Part shown: in pieces, positions 11,103 to 24,100 of the stretch | Position numbering within the stretch: position 1 is the first letter of the stretch | Layout: each line of letters starts with the position of its first letter | NCBI GenBank assembly: GCA_947650365.1 | Contig: OX393557.1 | Coordinates: forward strand, 4,630,715-4,694,714 | Direction of reading: 5' to 3' | From: Chamaelirium japonicum | Lineage: Eukaryota; Streptophyta; Magnoliopsida; Liliales; Melanthiaceae | DNA length: 64,000 bases | Position numbers and translations under genes: made by a program | Notes under the pieces: generated by a model | The model's database searches: none | What the model was told of the DNA's origin: nothing | What the model saw: only the letters and a program-made list of their open reading frames with translations

Positions 11103-14100
11103 ATGACTAAGTTAGACCCCCTGTCCGCTATCCTAAATGACCACAAACTTACCGGTCCCAACTATGAGGACTGGAAGCGCAACCTGTACCTGGTCCTAAG
11201 GATTGGTAAACATATGACAGCCCTTAATGACCCTGAGCCAGATTTCCCAGGACCCAATGCCACAGAGGCACAGTTAAAGGCATTCACTGACTGGAAGGAA
11301 TCCAATGAGATATGTAAATGCTATATTATAGCATCCTTGCAAACAACTCTGCAGAAGCAAGTCGAGGAGATGCCCGACGCTTCTGACATGATGTTGTATT
11401 TGAAGGAGATGTTTGAAGGTCACAATCGCGTTACGCGATACCTTACCATCAAGAAACTCGTCGGCACTAAGATGTCCAATGGGACGCTGGTTCGGGAACA
11501 CATGATGAAAATATTTGGGTTCCAGAACGAACTAGCTACCATGGACATTGTGCTAGAAGGCGAGGTGATGACAGACATCTTCCTCTCGTCACTGTCTGGA
11601 GCCTTTGAAGGCTTTGTCACCAACTTTAATTTGAACAAGTTGGCTATGACAAATGCAGAGCTTCTGGGAGCTCTCCAGGCAGCTGAGGATGGCTTCAAGC
11701 AGAAGGGCGAAGCACTTCACGTGCAACGCAGATCCTTCAAGAAGCTTGGTAAACCTCAGGGCAAGAAACATAAAAGGAAACCTAAGTCATTGCCTGTGCA
11801 GGACTCTGCTGGAGCCTCTGGGTCTGGAGAATCAAAGAAACCGGGCACGAAGTGCTTCCGGTGTGGCCAGAAGGGTCATTGGAAGAAGGACTGCAAGAAG
11901 CCTCAGAATGCTGGTGAAGGTAATCTACAACTCTTAGTTGTTGAATCATTTCTTTCAAGTAATAGTACTTTTGCTAGTTGGATTGTGGATTCTGGATCCA
12001 CTAACCATGCCTGTAACTCTCTTCAGGGGTTTCGGGAAAGCAGAAGATTGCTTGATGGAGAAGTGACCCTGAGCATGGGAACTGAGGCCGTGGCTGCTGC
12101 TGAAGTTATTGGAGATGTTAATCTTAGTTTTTCGAATAATAAGACTTTGACACTTAGAGATGTCTTTTATGTACCGTCCTTGCGACGTAACTTAATTTCT
12201 GTTTCTTCTTTAGTTAATGAAGGTTATTCAGTTTATTTTGATGCTTCTGGTGTGTCGTTTAAACTGAATGGAACTTTTATAATAAGAGGAATGGTTCAGA
12301 ATCATCTCTATGTTGTGAGTCCTAAATTTGAAAAGGATAACATAATAACTTCAGCATTTAATGTTAATTCATCTAAGCGTAAGAATCCATCGGAAAATTT
12401 AACCCACCTGTGGCACTTACGACTTGGGCATATTGCCTTAGATAGGATCCATAGAATGGTGAAGGCCGGGCTTCTGGAAACAGATCCTACGGAGATCCTT
12501 CCTACCTGTGAATCCTACCTGGAAGGCAAGATGACCAAGAGGTCCTTTAAAGGCAAAGGAGTAAGAGCCACTGAGGTATTAGAGTTAATCCATTCGGATG
12601 TATGTGGACCCATGAACGTCAAGGCGATAGGAGGCCATGAGTATTTCATCACATTCATTGATGATTACTCAAGATATGGTTACATTTACCTGATGCATCG
12701 GAAGTCGGAATCCTTTGACATGTTCAAAGAGTTCAGGGCTGAAGTAGAAAAGCAGACAGGTAAATATATAAAAACCCTTCGATCTGATCGAGGAGGTGAA
12801 TACCTATCTGACGAGTTCCTAGGGTATATGGTGGAGCATGGGATAAAAACCCAGTTAACTGCTCCAGGTACCCCACAACAGAATGGAGTTTCCGAGAGAA
12901 GGAATCGAACCTTGTTGGACATGGTTCGTAGCATGATGAGTTACGCCAGTTTACCAATGACCTTTTGGGGATATGCCCTACAAACAGCAGTTTATATTCT
13001 GAATCACGTTCCGTCTAAGTCAGTGCCTCTGACCCCTAGAGAACTGTGGTCAAAGCGAAAGCCATTGATACAGCATTTCAGAATATGGGGATGCCCTGCA
13101 CATGTGCGAAGGGATAAGAGGGAAAAGATGGAAACTAAAACCAGAGTATGCTTATTTGTAGGGTATTCCAAGAAGACCAAAGGTGGTCTATTTTATGATC
13201 CTGAGGAAAAGAAAGTGATCGTTTCTACGAACGCCTATTTCCTAGAACAGGATTATATTGTGGACCACAAACCTACTAGTAAGGTAGTTCTGGATGAACT
13301 GCTGGGTACTAGTTCAGATAGCGCATCCAAAAGCATAGTGGGAACTGACATTACAGATAATAATATACCAGATACTGTAGAACCTGTTAATCCTGTAACA
13401 CCACCACCACCTCGTCGCAGTGGGAGAAACATCAGATCTCCTGACAGATACTATGGAGAAACCTTATTGGTTGATCCAGAGTGTCAGGAGGATGACCCAC
13501 TGAGCTACGATGAGGCAGTGGGAGCTTCTGACAGCTCTGACTGGCAAAAGGCTATGGAGGTAGAAATTGAATCAATGTCCCATAACGCAGTCTGGACTCT
13601 TGTTACACCATCATCCAATATTAAACCTATTGGGTGTAAGTGGGTATATAAGAAGAAGAGAGGATCCGATGGTACAATAGAGACTTATAAAGCTAGATTA
13701 GTTGCCAAGGGTTACACCCAGAGAGAAGGGATCGACTTTGACGAAACCTTCTCGCCGGTAGCTATGATAAAGTCTATTCGGATCCTCCTATCCATTGCAG
13801 CCCATTATGACTGGGAGATCTGGCAAATGGATGTCAAGACAGCATTCCTTAATGGAAATTTGGAAGAAGACATTTATATGATTCAGCCACCAGGCTTTGA
13901 GTCAGAGGGTCAGGAACATCTAGTTTGCAAGTTGCAGAAGTCCATTTATGGACTAAAGCAAGCATCTAGAAGTTGGAACATCCGTTTTGATCAGGCAATC
14001 CAGTCATATGGATTTACTCAAAACGAGGATGAACCATGTGTATACAAGAGGACTGATAAGACCACAGTAGTATATTTGATACTTTACGTAGACGATATTC

Positions 14101-15068
14101 TGCTCATTGGAAATGATGTAGGAACATTGTCAACGGTAAAGGTCTGGTTGTCAACACAGTTCGATATGAAAGACCTAGGTGAAGCGAGTTATGTTTTGGG
14201 GATCAAGGTAACACGTGATCGCCAGAACAGGATTCTCTCGCTGTCACAGGCTGCGTATATAGATAAGGTTATGGCTAGATTTGACATGCAAAACTCCAAG
14301 AAGGGTTTTGTGCCATTTAGACATGGCATAAAACTGTCTAAGGATCAATGTCCTAAGACACCTGAGGAGAGAGCAGAAATGCAGAAGATACCTTATGCCT
14401 CGGCATTGGGTAGTCTAATGTATGCTATGCATTGTACAAGGCCAGATATCTATTTCGCAGTAGGCATGATGGGTCGGTTTCAGTCGAATCCGGGTCCAGA
14501 TCACTGGACAGCTGTGAAGTGTATACTCAAGTACCTTCGTAGAACAAGGGACTATGAGTTGGTTTACACTGGACAAGAACTGACGCCGATTGGATATACA
14601 GATTCTGACTTTATGTCAGATTTGGAATCCAGGAAGTCGACATCAGGTTTTGTGTTTATGCTAGGAGGAGGAGCGGTTAGTTGGCAGAGTGTGAAGCAGA
14701 AATGCATCGCAGACTCTACCACAGAGGCTGAGTACGTTGCAGCGTGCGAGGCAGCCAAAGAGGCGGTATGGCTCAAGAAATTCCTTACGGATTTGGGGTG
14801 CGTACCAGAGGCCCAGTTACCTATTGTGCTTTACTGCGACAATAGTGGGGCGGTAGCACAAGCAAAGGAGCCAAGACATCACCAAAAGGGGAAGCACATC
14901 GAGCGCAAGTTCCACTTGATTCGGCAGTTTCAAAAGCAAGGGCGAGTAGCGGTGACACAGATTGCATCTACAGATAATGTTGCTGATCCTTTCACAAAGG
15001 CAATACCTACCAAGGCATTCGAGCGACATGTGGACGCGATGGGAGTCAAAACCGTTTTGCTTCGCTAG
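11103..15068 (+). CDS. Copia Gag-Pol polyprotein of element D
   Basis: A 1321-residue uninterrupted polyprotein makes the capsid and enzymes for copy-and-paste transposition. Order: Gag with a zinc knuckle at residues 251-264 ([14 protein letters not shown]); aspartic protease with the DSG triad at D296; integrase with H438, H443 and C469, then D499, D562 and E598 (a DD35E spacing); reverse transcriptase with D910 and YVDD at 995-998; RNase H with D1167, E1208 and D1246. The order PR-INT-RT-RH defines Copia. The start is the ATG after TTTTCAG, giving the usual [19 protein letters not shown] opening. One oddity is Y472 (codon TAC at 12516) where the HHCC zinc motif expects a second cysteine, one G-to-A step from TGC; integrase may be impaired. 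All other catalytic residues I could place are intact. Confidence 0.96.
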   Translation: MTKLDPLSAILNDHKLTGPNYEDWKRNLYLVLRIGKHMTALNDPEPDFPGPNATEAQLKAFTDWKESNEICKCYIIASLQTTLQKQVEEMPDASDMMLYLKEMFEGHNRVTRYLTIKKLVGTKMSNGTLVREHMMKIFGFQNELATMDIVLEGEVMTDIFLSSLSGAFEGFVTNFNLNKLAMTNAELLGALQAAEDGFKQKGEALHVQRRSFKKLGKPQGKKHKRKPKSLPVQDSAGASGSGESKKPGTKCFRCGQKGHWKKDCKKPQNAGEGNLQLLVVESFLSSNSTFASWIVDSGSTNHACNSLQGFRESRRLLDGEVTLSMGTEAVAAAEVIGDVNLSFSNNKTLTLRDVFYVPSLRRNLISVSSLVNEGYSVYFDASGVSFKLNGTFIIRGMVQNHLYVVSPKFEKDNIITSAFNVNSSKRKNPSENLTHLWHLRLGHIALDRIHRMVKAGLLETDPTEILPTCESYLEGKMTKRSFKGKGVRATEVLELIHSDVCGPMNVKAIGGHEYFITFIDDYSRYGYIYLMHRKSESFDMFKEFRAEVEKQTGKYIKTLRSDRGGEYLSDEFLGYMVEHGIKTQLTAPGTPQQNGVSERRNRTLLDMVRSMMSYASLPMTFWGYALQTAVYILNHVPSKSVPLTPRELWSKRKPLIQHFRIWGCPAHVRRDKREKMETKTRVCLFVGYSKKTKGGLFYDPEEKKVIVSTNAYFLEQDYIVDHKPTSKVVLDELLGTSSDSASKSIVGTDITDNNIPDTVEPVNPVTPPPPRRSGRNIRSPDRYYGETLLVDPECQEDDPLSYDEAVGASDSSDWQKAMEVEIESMSHNAVWTLVTPSSNIKPIGCKWVYKKKRGSDGTIETYKARLVAKGYTQREGIDFDETFSPVAMIKSIRILLSIAAHYDWEIWQMDVKTAFLNGNLEEDIYMIQPPGFESEGQEHLVCKLQKSIYGLKQASRSWNIRFDQAIQSYGFTQNEDEPCVYKRTDKTTVVYLILYVDDILLIGNDVGTLSTVKVWLSTQFDMKDLGEASYVLGIKVTRDRQNRILSLSQAAYIDKVMARFDMQNSKKGFVPFRHGIKLSKDQCPKTPEERAEMQKIPYASALGSLMYAMHCTRPDIYFAVGMMGRFQSNPGPDHWTAVKCILKYLRRTRDYELVYTGQELTPIGYTDSDFMSDLESRKSTSGFVFMLGGGAVSWQSVKQKCIADSTTEAEYVAACEAAKEAVWLKKFLTDLGCVPEAQLPIVLYCDNSGAVAQAKEPRHHQKGKHIERKFHLIRQFQKQGRVAVTQIASTDNVADPFTKAIPTKAFERHVDAMGVKTVLLR

Positions 15069-15082
15069 ACCAAGTGGGAGAT
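15069..15082 (+). other. Polypurine tract of D
   Basis: AAGTGGGAGATT directly precedes the 3' LTR and starts three bases after the gag-pol stop codon, as in typical Copia elements. Confidence 0.85.
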
Positions 15083-17212
15083 TGTTAGGATTGATGTGTT
15101 CTAAGCTTGTAAAACTTTATGTTTTGGTCTAATAAAGATTGATAGTTATTAATATATGAGATGCATATAGGTGCGTAACATAGTTACGTGTTCTTTTGAG
15201 AACAGAGAGCCATGGTTATATGGTAGTCCACTGAGTTGAAGACTGAGTGGATTGGTCCCGTATAACCTAAATAAGTTCGCAGCTATGATCAGGTTGGTCG
15301 CCTCATCATGTTAAGCTGTTGGCGATGACAGTTCATGGGATGTCTTCACCATGGTCATCACCAGGCACAGTGTCTGTGGCTGAACGGAACTAACACGGTG
15401 TACAGATCAGTGAGCAGACACTGGTACACTAAGCCGTGTTTCTGCTTAGGGTAAAACGGTCCTAAACCCTGAGGAACCATGACTGATGGACTAACCAGTT
15501 GCGTGGTGCTTTGGCGCACCAATGTGTGAGGGTCCATATGCAGTGATCCAAAACCACGGTGTACTGGGTTACCCGGCTGGCGTTGCATTAGTGTGTCACT
15601 CCTGCAGGCCATCCACACCCCTGATGGGAGGTGCGTTCCTTGGTGTGACTTACACTGTACCAAACCCAGGCCTGGTGGTCATCAGTTTGACTGTTGACCG
15701 GGTTCGATTACTCGACGGGGTAATCAGAGGTACGATGTATAGGTCAACCTGGAAGGAACCAAGTCATATGATCGTTCGAGTCTGACGGTAGTCTTCACCG
15801 CTCGAAGTGAATCATGGCATCAAGTGGAGGGACAGCGGGTTTACCACTACTGAGCGGAGAGCAGGGGTATGATGGAGAACATAGTAAGTCTGGGTGAATT
15901 GGAGTACAGCCTGCGTCGCACTCTGGGTGGCTACGCAGGTTAACTCGAGCTCAGAGGATCGATGGTACACTCGGGTAGTGTGTCGATCGAGCTTGAGTTG
16001 GAAGCCATGAACCCCGGTCCCTGATGGTTCCACCTTATCAACATTATGTACGGTTCTTGAACCGTCTCCTCGGAACACCATAAGCAGAAGGAAGAAAGAA
16101 GTATACGCTCCGTGTGTGCTTGGCACTAGAGCACGGTAGATGCGTAACTACATACGAGTACTAAGGGTTGAGCCCGGGATTAGTACAGAGTCGTATGTAG
16201 TAATCCCTAGCCATAAGTGAACTTCGCTGCATAGGTGCGATGCACCGGGGTATGTTGCGAGTTGACTAGTTGACTATGCTAGAGGCACCCTCCGGTGGCC
16301 TCAGTTAATAGTAAGTAACTAGTAGATATCACTTAAGTAATGGCCGTTAGGTATCACACGCTAGAAATGGTCAAAATAAGGCGTCGGGGCATTTTGGTAA
16401 AAACCTCACTCTGCCGGACCTCACTGTTGGCCGAACCTAGTGGTGGGACACCTCACTAGGGCCGGCCCTATGATGTAGGGATAAGAATCCCTCATCTATA
16501 GGGCCGGCCATATGGATAGGGATGGGGCGATAAATCGGTTAATATCGAGCCCTAAAAAGTGGGAAAACGGATAAATACGCGGAGAGATAAAAGGGAGATA
16601 ATGGAGAGATAATGAGAGGGGGTTAATATCCCCTTGGATCCTTATCCAAGGGGTGTTGGCCGGCCCTATAAAGCCCTATGGGGCGCCGGCCCCATGTGCA
16701 AGAAAAACCGAACCCCCCTCTCTCTCATCTCTCGAGTTCTCTCCCGTTTCATCTCCCGTTTCCCGCTTGCTACTTCGTCTTCCTCGCGTGGAGTTCTGAA
16801 GAAGGAGAAGGGTCGTTCTTCGGAGGCACTCAGAGATCCGAGAGCGACGTTCCGTGCATCGTGTGAGATCGGGTGAACAAGAAGGTAACATCTCCATTCG
16901 TACCGTCGGCATCTTCGCGAACGATCTTCCGTCTCCATCGACAAAGAAGACAATCCTCCGCGGTTAAAAGATCCGTACGAAAGGTATGTGTAATCTAACA
17001 TGTAGATCTAGCGAGCATTATGATTTGCATCCATGCTAGTTAATCATTACGCTAGATTGCCGTTAGGGGTTTTCGATTCTCGTGCATACACATGCACACA
17101 TATGTAGATTAGTTTCTGTGAAAAATTAAATCGTGTAACATGCACCATGAACGGTCTTTCGACCGCCAAATCGTTTCCGCTGCGAGCCTCTGACCCGGAT
17201 TAACTTCCAACA
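15083..17212 (+). repeat. Element D 3' LTR
   Basis: 2130 bp, aligned to the 5' LTR without gaps at an offset of 7861. The differences noticed are at 7525, 7618, 7730, 8045, 8074, 8495, 8516, 8528, 8954, 9090, 9317 and 9350 (left copy numbering, each within a base or two). All are transitions. It ends in CA before the AGAGC duplication. Confidence 0.95.
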
Positions 17213-17217
17213 AGAGC

Positions 17218-18421
17218 TCCACCGTGAAAGACGGGAAACCCCTTATGATCATCTGGGTGACTAGTGCATGGTGTTGGTGGATGCACGACGAGAGAGTTGG
17301 CCCTCTACATCGAAATAAAAGGCTCTATAGTAATGCCCGACCGGGGACAGGATGAACAAAATATCCGGGGTTCACATTTTGATAGTGTGTGTTTTATCTA
17401 TATATGAATTTAGAATTGTATGACTATTTACATGATGACCTTGTGACTTTAGATGAACGCCTTATTAATTTGCTGTAGAACACTGAATGGACTTTATGCT
17501 AGATAACCTAGTGACAGTAGGAATTGCATGTGAATATAGACTACTGATAGGTTTACGTATCATTATGCAAACATTGATCCTACTAGAACTGATAGATCTT
17601 ATCTTAATTTATTAAGATTAGTTGTCTCATATTATTAAAGACTATTAGGATGTCACTAGCCATTAATTTGGCTAATCTCCCAATTTCCTATTGGGGGCTA
17701 CTCTTTTCCACGAGTAGGCTCAGTTGCAGGTCCGGAGGCTCAGGAGTAGCAGTAGGAGTCCAGAGGCGGAGTTAGAGTTGCAGTGTTACCTTTCTGCTTA
17801 GTACGTTAATCTTATAGTCTTTTCTCTTCAGACATTATAATTGTATTGGAATAAGAGTTTTTATTAGTTAGTTAGTATTCTATGGTTGTAGTTACGATGG
17901 TTCCAGCTGAATTCTTTTGGGTAGGCCTCTCCTCAAGGCCCCAAGCCTAGGATAGATCATGATGAAAATATAAGTGCATATAAATGACTAAATTGATTAA
18001 CCCTGTATATAGGAACTCTAGACTGGTGCACCTGAGTGTTAGGGAGTGGATGAGACTACTTGGCTAGCCGTAGGAGGCTTAAGCCTCGTGCTCCCTCAGA
18101 TAGACTCCTGTCAGTATGTAGTGGCACCGACGGGTCACACATACTGAGAGGATAAGACTTTTGAAGGTCAACCTGGACTAGATAATGTCTTCCCTCTATT
18201 GATAATTCTCTTTCTTTACTTTTTAATAAAAATATTTTTTGAGAAATCAAATTTAAATGATTCCCCTCTTGTGTCTCCCTCCTTCTTGTTTTTCATATTA
18301 GAGAGCATAGAAGAAGCCCTGCGAGAACCTAAATTGGTGTAATTAATTGACCAGACCCAAAATCCCATCCTTTCTCACCTCACACCCCAGGAATCGGTAT
18401 TCAGATTTCTGGGGCGTGACA
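17218..18421 (+). repeat. Element C left LTR, second part
   Basis: Continues the C LTR after element D and its duplicated AGAGC, colinear with 24044-25239. It ends GGGGCGTGACA and is followed by GC and the primer site TGGTATCAGAGC. Confidence 0.93.
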
Positions 18422-21115
18422 GCTGGTATCAGAGCTTAGGGATATATTCCTAGGGGTTTTGTTAGGATGTGGTTCGTGTCTTGCGATTCTTTCTTCGGAA
18501 AGTTTAGACTCTAGTGGTGTTAGAATGTTTTCTAGAGATTGTATAGATATTGAGTCGATAGAATTATCGTAGTAGCTAGTGGCGGTATAGCGATTATTTC
18601 TAAGGATAAGGACCTAGGGTTAATCATACTTGGAGAACTGATTTTGTTTGAGGAATTGATCTGTAACTAAGAACTGTCCATGATTGAGTTTTTGATTGAT
18701 CAAGACTCGTGAATTAATCTATATGTTGTATACATATTATTGTATTAGAACTCTGAGGTGCTATAATGTTTAGGTTTAGAGTTAGTCATCACAACTCGGG
18801 TGATAATTTTTAAGAAGGAGCCACGTGGAACATCTTAACCAAGGGTGGTATTTCTTGATCCCTAGACAGAAGTATAGTGTTTGAGTCTATATCAGAGGAT
18901 AGGTTGGGAGTCTCCTAATATAGATTCTTTTAGACTTTCTAGTGGTAAGAAGCTGACCAAAGACTAGAGATTCAACTCCAGTCAGTGATTTAGTTGATTG
19001 GTTTTGGGATGGATGTATTTGAATATATCTGGAAGGATGTATATCCTTAATGATTTATCTAGTATGGTTGTGAGGTTGTCCTTTCTGTTGGTTTTGTTAT
19101 TTTTCGTTGACCCTAAGCGCTAGAAACCTAGTCGGTGTTTAGGATCCCTTGATCTTCATTGACCCTTAGTACTAGAGACTTAGTTGGTGTTTTAGGATTC
19201 CTTGATTCTTGTTGACCATTGGTACTAGAGATCTAGTTGGCGTTTTTAGGATTGTCCATTATCTCGATATAGATGTAATAATTAAATTAGTTTTCATGTT
19301 AAATCTCTCTGGTGTATCGTCGGTTATAATTAGTTTGGTGTAGAGCTTGTGTGTTTTTTTTTTTAGATCCTATGAGTAATAATGATGACTCGTGGGGATA
19401 GTGGTTTCAATGAGTACACCAAGAGATAGAAATCTTAGGTGGTAGTTTGAATTCCCTTGGTTAGTGGATTACAGGATACCTTGATAGTGACTCTTCCGAA
19501 AGAGTACGCACTGTTCCTATGGAACTTTGGCGATGGTGATGACTGTCTAGTAGAGGACATACTGCGGCTATGCAATTTTCTTAATAAGAACTTTGGCAGC
19601 TACGTACTTTCTCATTGGAGAATTTGGCGACTACGTATTGTTTCTCAGGAACTTTGGTGGTGGTTTGTGACTGTCCGATAGGGGGCATACTGAGGCTATG
19701 CACTGACTCTTCGGAGGCTTTGGTGGTTTATTTCGCATTCCTTATTAGAACTCGTGGGAAAGAGCGCATTGGCCAGATGACAGTGACGTTAAGATAGAAT
19801 TGAGATAATTATGTACTAGAAAGATATTAGCGACGATGTCAAATGGATTGCCTACGTTTACAAAATTTGGGAATATCTTATCAGTTGGAATCTTAAGAAT
19901 GATCATTATTTTGCCGATTCACCCCGCTTTGTTTCTAATTATTATTCAATTCTAGTAACTTTTGTTTGCTTCAGTTTCTTTTGAGTGATTGCTTTTAGTT
20001 CTCAGAATGTTAAGATTATGATAGTTTTCTCGATTGTCCTTTTTCTAAGTTGTCTCTAATTGTCTCGGGTCTCTTATTCTTATTTTTGTATGGTTGCAAG
20101 GTTCCCGTCTAACTATCTCGATAATTGATTTAGTGTAGAAACTTAGTACTTGGTATCGATCTGCTTAGTCGATATTAGTTGGCCATTAGTTTTCTAGTAG
20201 GTAGTTTCTTCAGCCAACTCATAATAGTTTTGGTTTAGAATCGTTCCCCTCGTCTTGGAGTGAGCCAATGAGATGACTATCTATTGCCAGAGCGTGGCTA
20301 TCTAGTATGGACCCACTTGAGAAATAGATTTTTGGGACATTTGTTCTTTAGTCCCTTGAGCAGTATTGGTAGTTCGGTTAGTATAGGTGTTGGTCTCATA
20401 TGAATATTATAGGATTTTAGTTTAGTATTAGATACATGTTAGGAGTACTAGTTGAGTCATCTCTTTTATCAAATCATTCTGGAATGTATACTTAAGCATA
20501 TGTGTATGGGCGTATATATGGAATATACATTCCTATGATATATTGTAATGTCGATACTGAAAGTATAAATTTATATATTGGTGTATGGGCGCTCATATAC
20601 ATGGATTTACCTTTTCATATCGACACTGACAATTGAGTGCATTCTAAGTTTCTGAATCCATTAGTTTTGATAGTTACCCTACCGAGGGGGATACCCCTCG
20701 GCGGTACTAATAAGGGGATGCCCCATATCAAGGCAGGGTGAATGATCAGAACTCATGATTATAGTCTAATCCGTAATGCTTAGAATGGAAAATGGAAACC
20801 AAAACTCGTATTCGCGATGTGAGAATTTGGAGGTTCATTTCTATCCTAATAATTATGAGAGTCGACTCGTATAATATTTAAGTTAGTAGAGATAGTAGGA
20901 TTGTGAGTAGTAGAGGGTCAGAGTTTCCTTTTAGTAAGATTTGGTGTAGTGACATGACTTTCTTGCTGGTAGTGTTAGTGAGGATGTTTGCGCTCGTTAT
21001 AGTTAACTTTTCATTGCTATAATGTTCTTATTTTGGTAGTAGAGATGAGTGGACTCATATTTATGGTTTTTGTAGTTGAATTTTCGGGACGAAAATTTCT
21101 TTAAGGTGTGTAGGT
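18422..21115 (+). other. Non-coding internal region of C
   Basis: The primer site is at 18424-18435. No gag, zinc knuckle, DTG, YVDD or integrase motif was found in any frame, and the longest ORF is 74 residues (19457-19681) without recognisable domains. A local imperfect repeat around ACTTTGG…GACTGTC…GGCATACTG…GCTATGCA occurs at 19525-19740, and another around TTGACC…CTAGAGA…TAGTTGG…GTGTTTTAGGATTC at 19110-19260. The region ends with the chromovirus-like TTCGGGACGAAAATTTC and TTAAGGTGTGTAGG purine tract. It probably serves only as packaging and priming sequence. Confidence 0.75.
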
Positions 21116-24100
21116 TGTAACACCTGTGGTGTTAGATTTGAGAATAATAGAAATCCTCAATGGCTAGTTTTGTCTTTTTACAGCCAGATATTTTCTTTGG
21201 GCTTTTACCCAATAAATGGATTGTAAACCTATAGGATGTTTTACGTTCACATTCTCCGTAACTTCAAGCACGTCACGATGGTGCATTCCGAGCAACGATC
21301 AGGTGTATGCGCAGCCAGTTTCGGCAACCCGGCAGATAAACCCTAGAAAAAATGATAATTGATCGACAGTCTAAGCTGTTTTGTTTCTTGCAAGAGATCA
21401 GGTGATCGTATCGTAATGAAACAGGATACATTAGATGAGGCTCTAAGAGAGCCTTCCAATGAGCCTGAGTTAGGGTCGATCCGACACCCGGGTGAATAGT
21501 TATTGCTATTTTGATTTTTGGAGTCTTTTATTTTTTTTAGGAGATCCAAAGGTCAGAAAATTATTTACAAAGCGCTAATGCGTTTGCGTTGATGAGACCT
21601 TTCCAACGAATCCTCTCGGGCCCTATTCCGACTTCCAGTTTTATAGTTACGACTTATTATTCTTTTTAACTCGGTTAGTGGACGAATTGCACCCGGATTC
21701 CAACCGAGCCTGGTTCAGGGCTCGGGACCGAGCCCGATCAGCCCTAGGACCTTTCTCCCAAACCTTTAGTTGGGTTTAGACCCTCTCGATCGGCCTCCCC
21801 GGGATTTAAAATCCAAAATTCGGATGGGAGGATCGAGCTTGATTCGAGAGGATCGAGCCAAATCTTTCCTCCATAATTATCCCCTCCCTCTTATTCGGAA
21901 GGTCTTAACCGACCCTATCCCCCCACCCCATCTCTTTACCGACCTAGAGAGATATATATATACATATATATAAAGAAAGAGAGAGAGGAACGAGAGAGAA
22001 CGAGATAGAGAGAGAACGAGAGGAAGAGAGAGAGAGAGAACGGGAGAGAAAAAAAGAGAGAGAACAGGACGCAGAGAGAGAGAGAGAACGAGAGGCAGAG
22101 AGGGAGAAGGAGAAGAGATCGAGGGAGATTGGAGCAGCTGACCCGCCCCTCGCCGGAGCATCGGTGAGTGTGCCGACACCCCCAGGTCAGCCACCCTCCT
22201 CCTCCCATCCTCCTCTTTGACCCCCTTCCTCCTCCCTTGCCGTGGCCCGCACGGGCGGACACCTCCGCCGCACCTGAGCCCCTCCCGACGACCGCCGGCG
22301 CACCACCACCGACCGCAGACCCCGCACAAACCCCAGTCGTCCGGGCTCTTAGCTTGGACTCCGACGGTCGCTCCCGCCTTCCCTCGCGCCTCCTCTGTGG
22401 GGGTGGTGCGGGAGAGGCCGGCCGAGCGCTCGTCGGCGCTCCAGGCCGCCCCGCCCATCGGCCGCCGTCACGCAGGAACCCCCCCTCGGCTGGACATCGT
22501 GGAGAAGATGAACATGGAGGGGGGGGGGGGGTAAATCAGTAATTTCCCATATTAGTTACTTAACCCCAGACCCGACCTATTTAACCCTGAACCCGACCCG
22601 ACATTGAACTGCAGACCCGACCCGACCCAGCAGACCTGACCCGACCCACACAGTGAACCGATTTGGTTCACCTGAACCAGACCCGTGAACCAGTCATTTT
22701 TGGTTCGACTGTCATTTCTCCGTCCGAACTCGAAATTAGACAAAACTAGCGCCATTTCGACCTGCTCGGAAATTCCTACCTATTGGTCATAGTTTAGTAT
22801 AGTAATTATACTGTTTAATATCTTGTTTTATCCTTGGGCCCGATCTTATCATGGTACCGTGGTTTGACCGTCGTTTCATCGTCTGAACTCGAACTCGAAC
22901 GAAACCAGTGGCATCATGCTCAGAACATTGAGTCCTACCTTTTAAACCTAGAATATAACCCTAGAACCTCTTCTACCCTAGTGACCCAGCCATATAACTA
23001 GTTTTATCGGTACTAAGTGGTTTGGCCCAAAACCATCCGACCGAAGTCAGATTCCAGCGAAACTGGAACCATCGGAAAGGATTCTTCGAGCCCGATTCGA
23101 TGAGTAGGTTTAGTTTCTAATTACCTGATTAACCTAGTATTGTTTAGGTTCGAGTTCTTCAGTCGCATAGATTTGCGTGCTGTCGACTCAATGTTGGTCC
23201 CCTATCGAGGGTGCCCGACTATCCTTGGCATAGGACCCTCATCGTAGATTCTTCTGTTTTAATCGGTAGAGTTATGATACGGAGCTGTATTTGTTATCAG
23301 ACCTTGATCGTGGTGATCCAACGGAGATGGATCAGAGGCAACTAGCAGGAGTTGTATGCGATCGACAACCAGGTGACATCTACTACCCTTGCGTGGTCTT
23401 TAATAGTAGGAAATGAGAATGACTAAGGGTAGGTGTCCATGACACTGCATGCGGGCCCCGCCGGGCATTGTCGCATATGGTCAAGTGGATCCCACCTTGC
23501 ATGCGGAGTCGCGAGTCCGGCGACGCATGCTTAAAATATTAATAAAATAATAATAATAATGATTGCTTTTGATTGTATGGACACCATAATTAGGATTCCC
23601 TTAAATTAATCAATAAATTGAATAACTAATAATTATCGGTGCCCACCCTCCTGAGAGGAGTATGGCAACCCTAGCACACGGGTTACCGGGATGAGTGTCT
23701 TACTTTATTTATTTATTATGTCGTATGGGTTGCGAGAGGAGTACGGGACCAGGGGTAAATTGTTGGAAATTATTAAACATTAAATAGACTTTTTGTAGCT
23801 TCAGTATATATGTTGAAAGATATTATATGCGAATCTACCTGGTTAGAGGGTAGGGACCCCGTACGCGCAAGGGTTATGAACCACCCTACGCGTACAGCCG
23901 AAGTTAAGTAGGTTAGGGGTCACGGGCAAGGGTTGTGGTAAAGCCAATAGGAGGTACCCTCGAGTAGGGATTGGCCTAGCAACCTTGTCCAGGGGAGTTG
24001 GAGTCCCCATAGTAAAGCAAGTTGGGCGGTAGAGCTCTACCGTGAAAGACGGGAAACCTCTTATGATCATCTGGGTGACTAGTGCATGGTGTTGGTGGAT

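Larger units (their letters stand above)
7222..17212 (+). mobile_element. Element D: young, nearly intact Copia retrotransposon (9991 bp)
   Basis: It has equal 2130-bp LTRs (7222-9351 and 15083-17212), a perfect 5-bp TSD, a tRNA-Met primer site, a long leader, a single uninterrupted gag-pol ORF and a polypurine tract. By hand count the two LTRs differ at about a dozen sites, about 0.6 percent, all transitions. With a commonly used grass rate (1.3e-8 per site per year) that would be a few hundred thousand years; the rate for this species is unknown. It lies inside C's left LTR and is therefore younger than C. Confidence 0.96.

Noticed and set aside
18422-21115. Hidden gag-pol in element C
   Set aside because: No RT, protease or integrase motif seen in six frames; short ORFs only.
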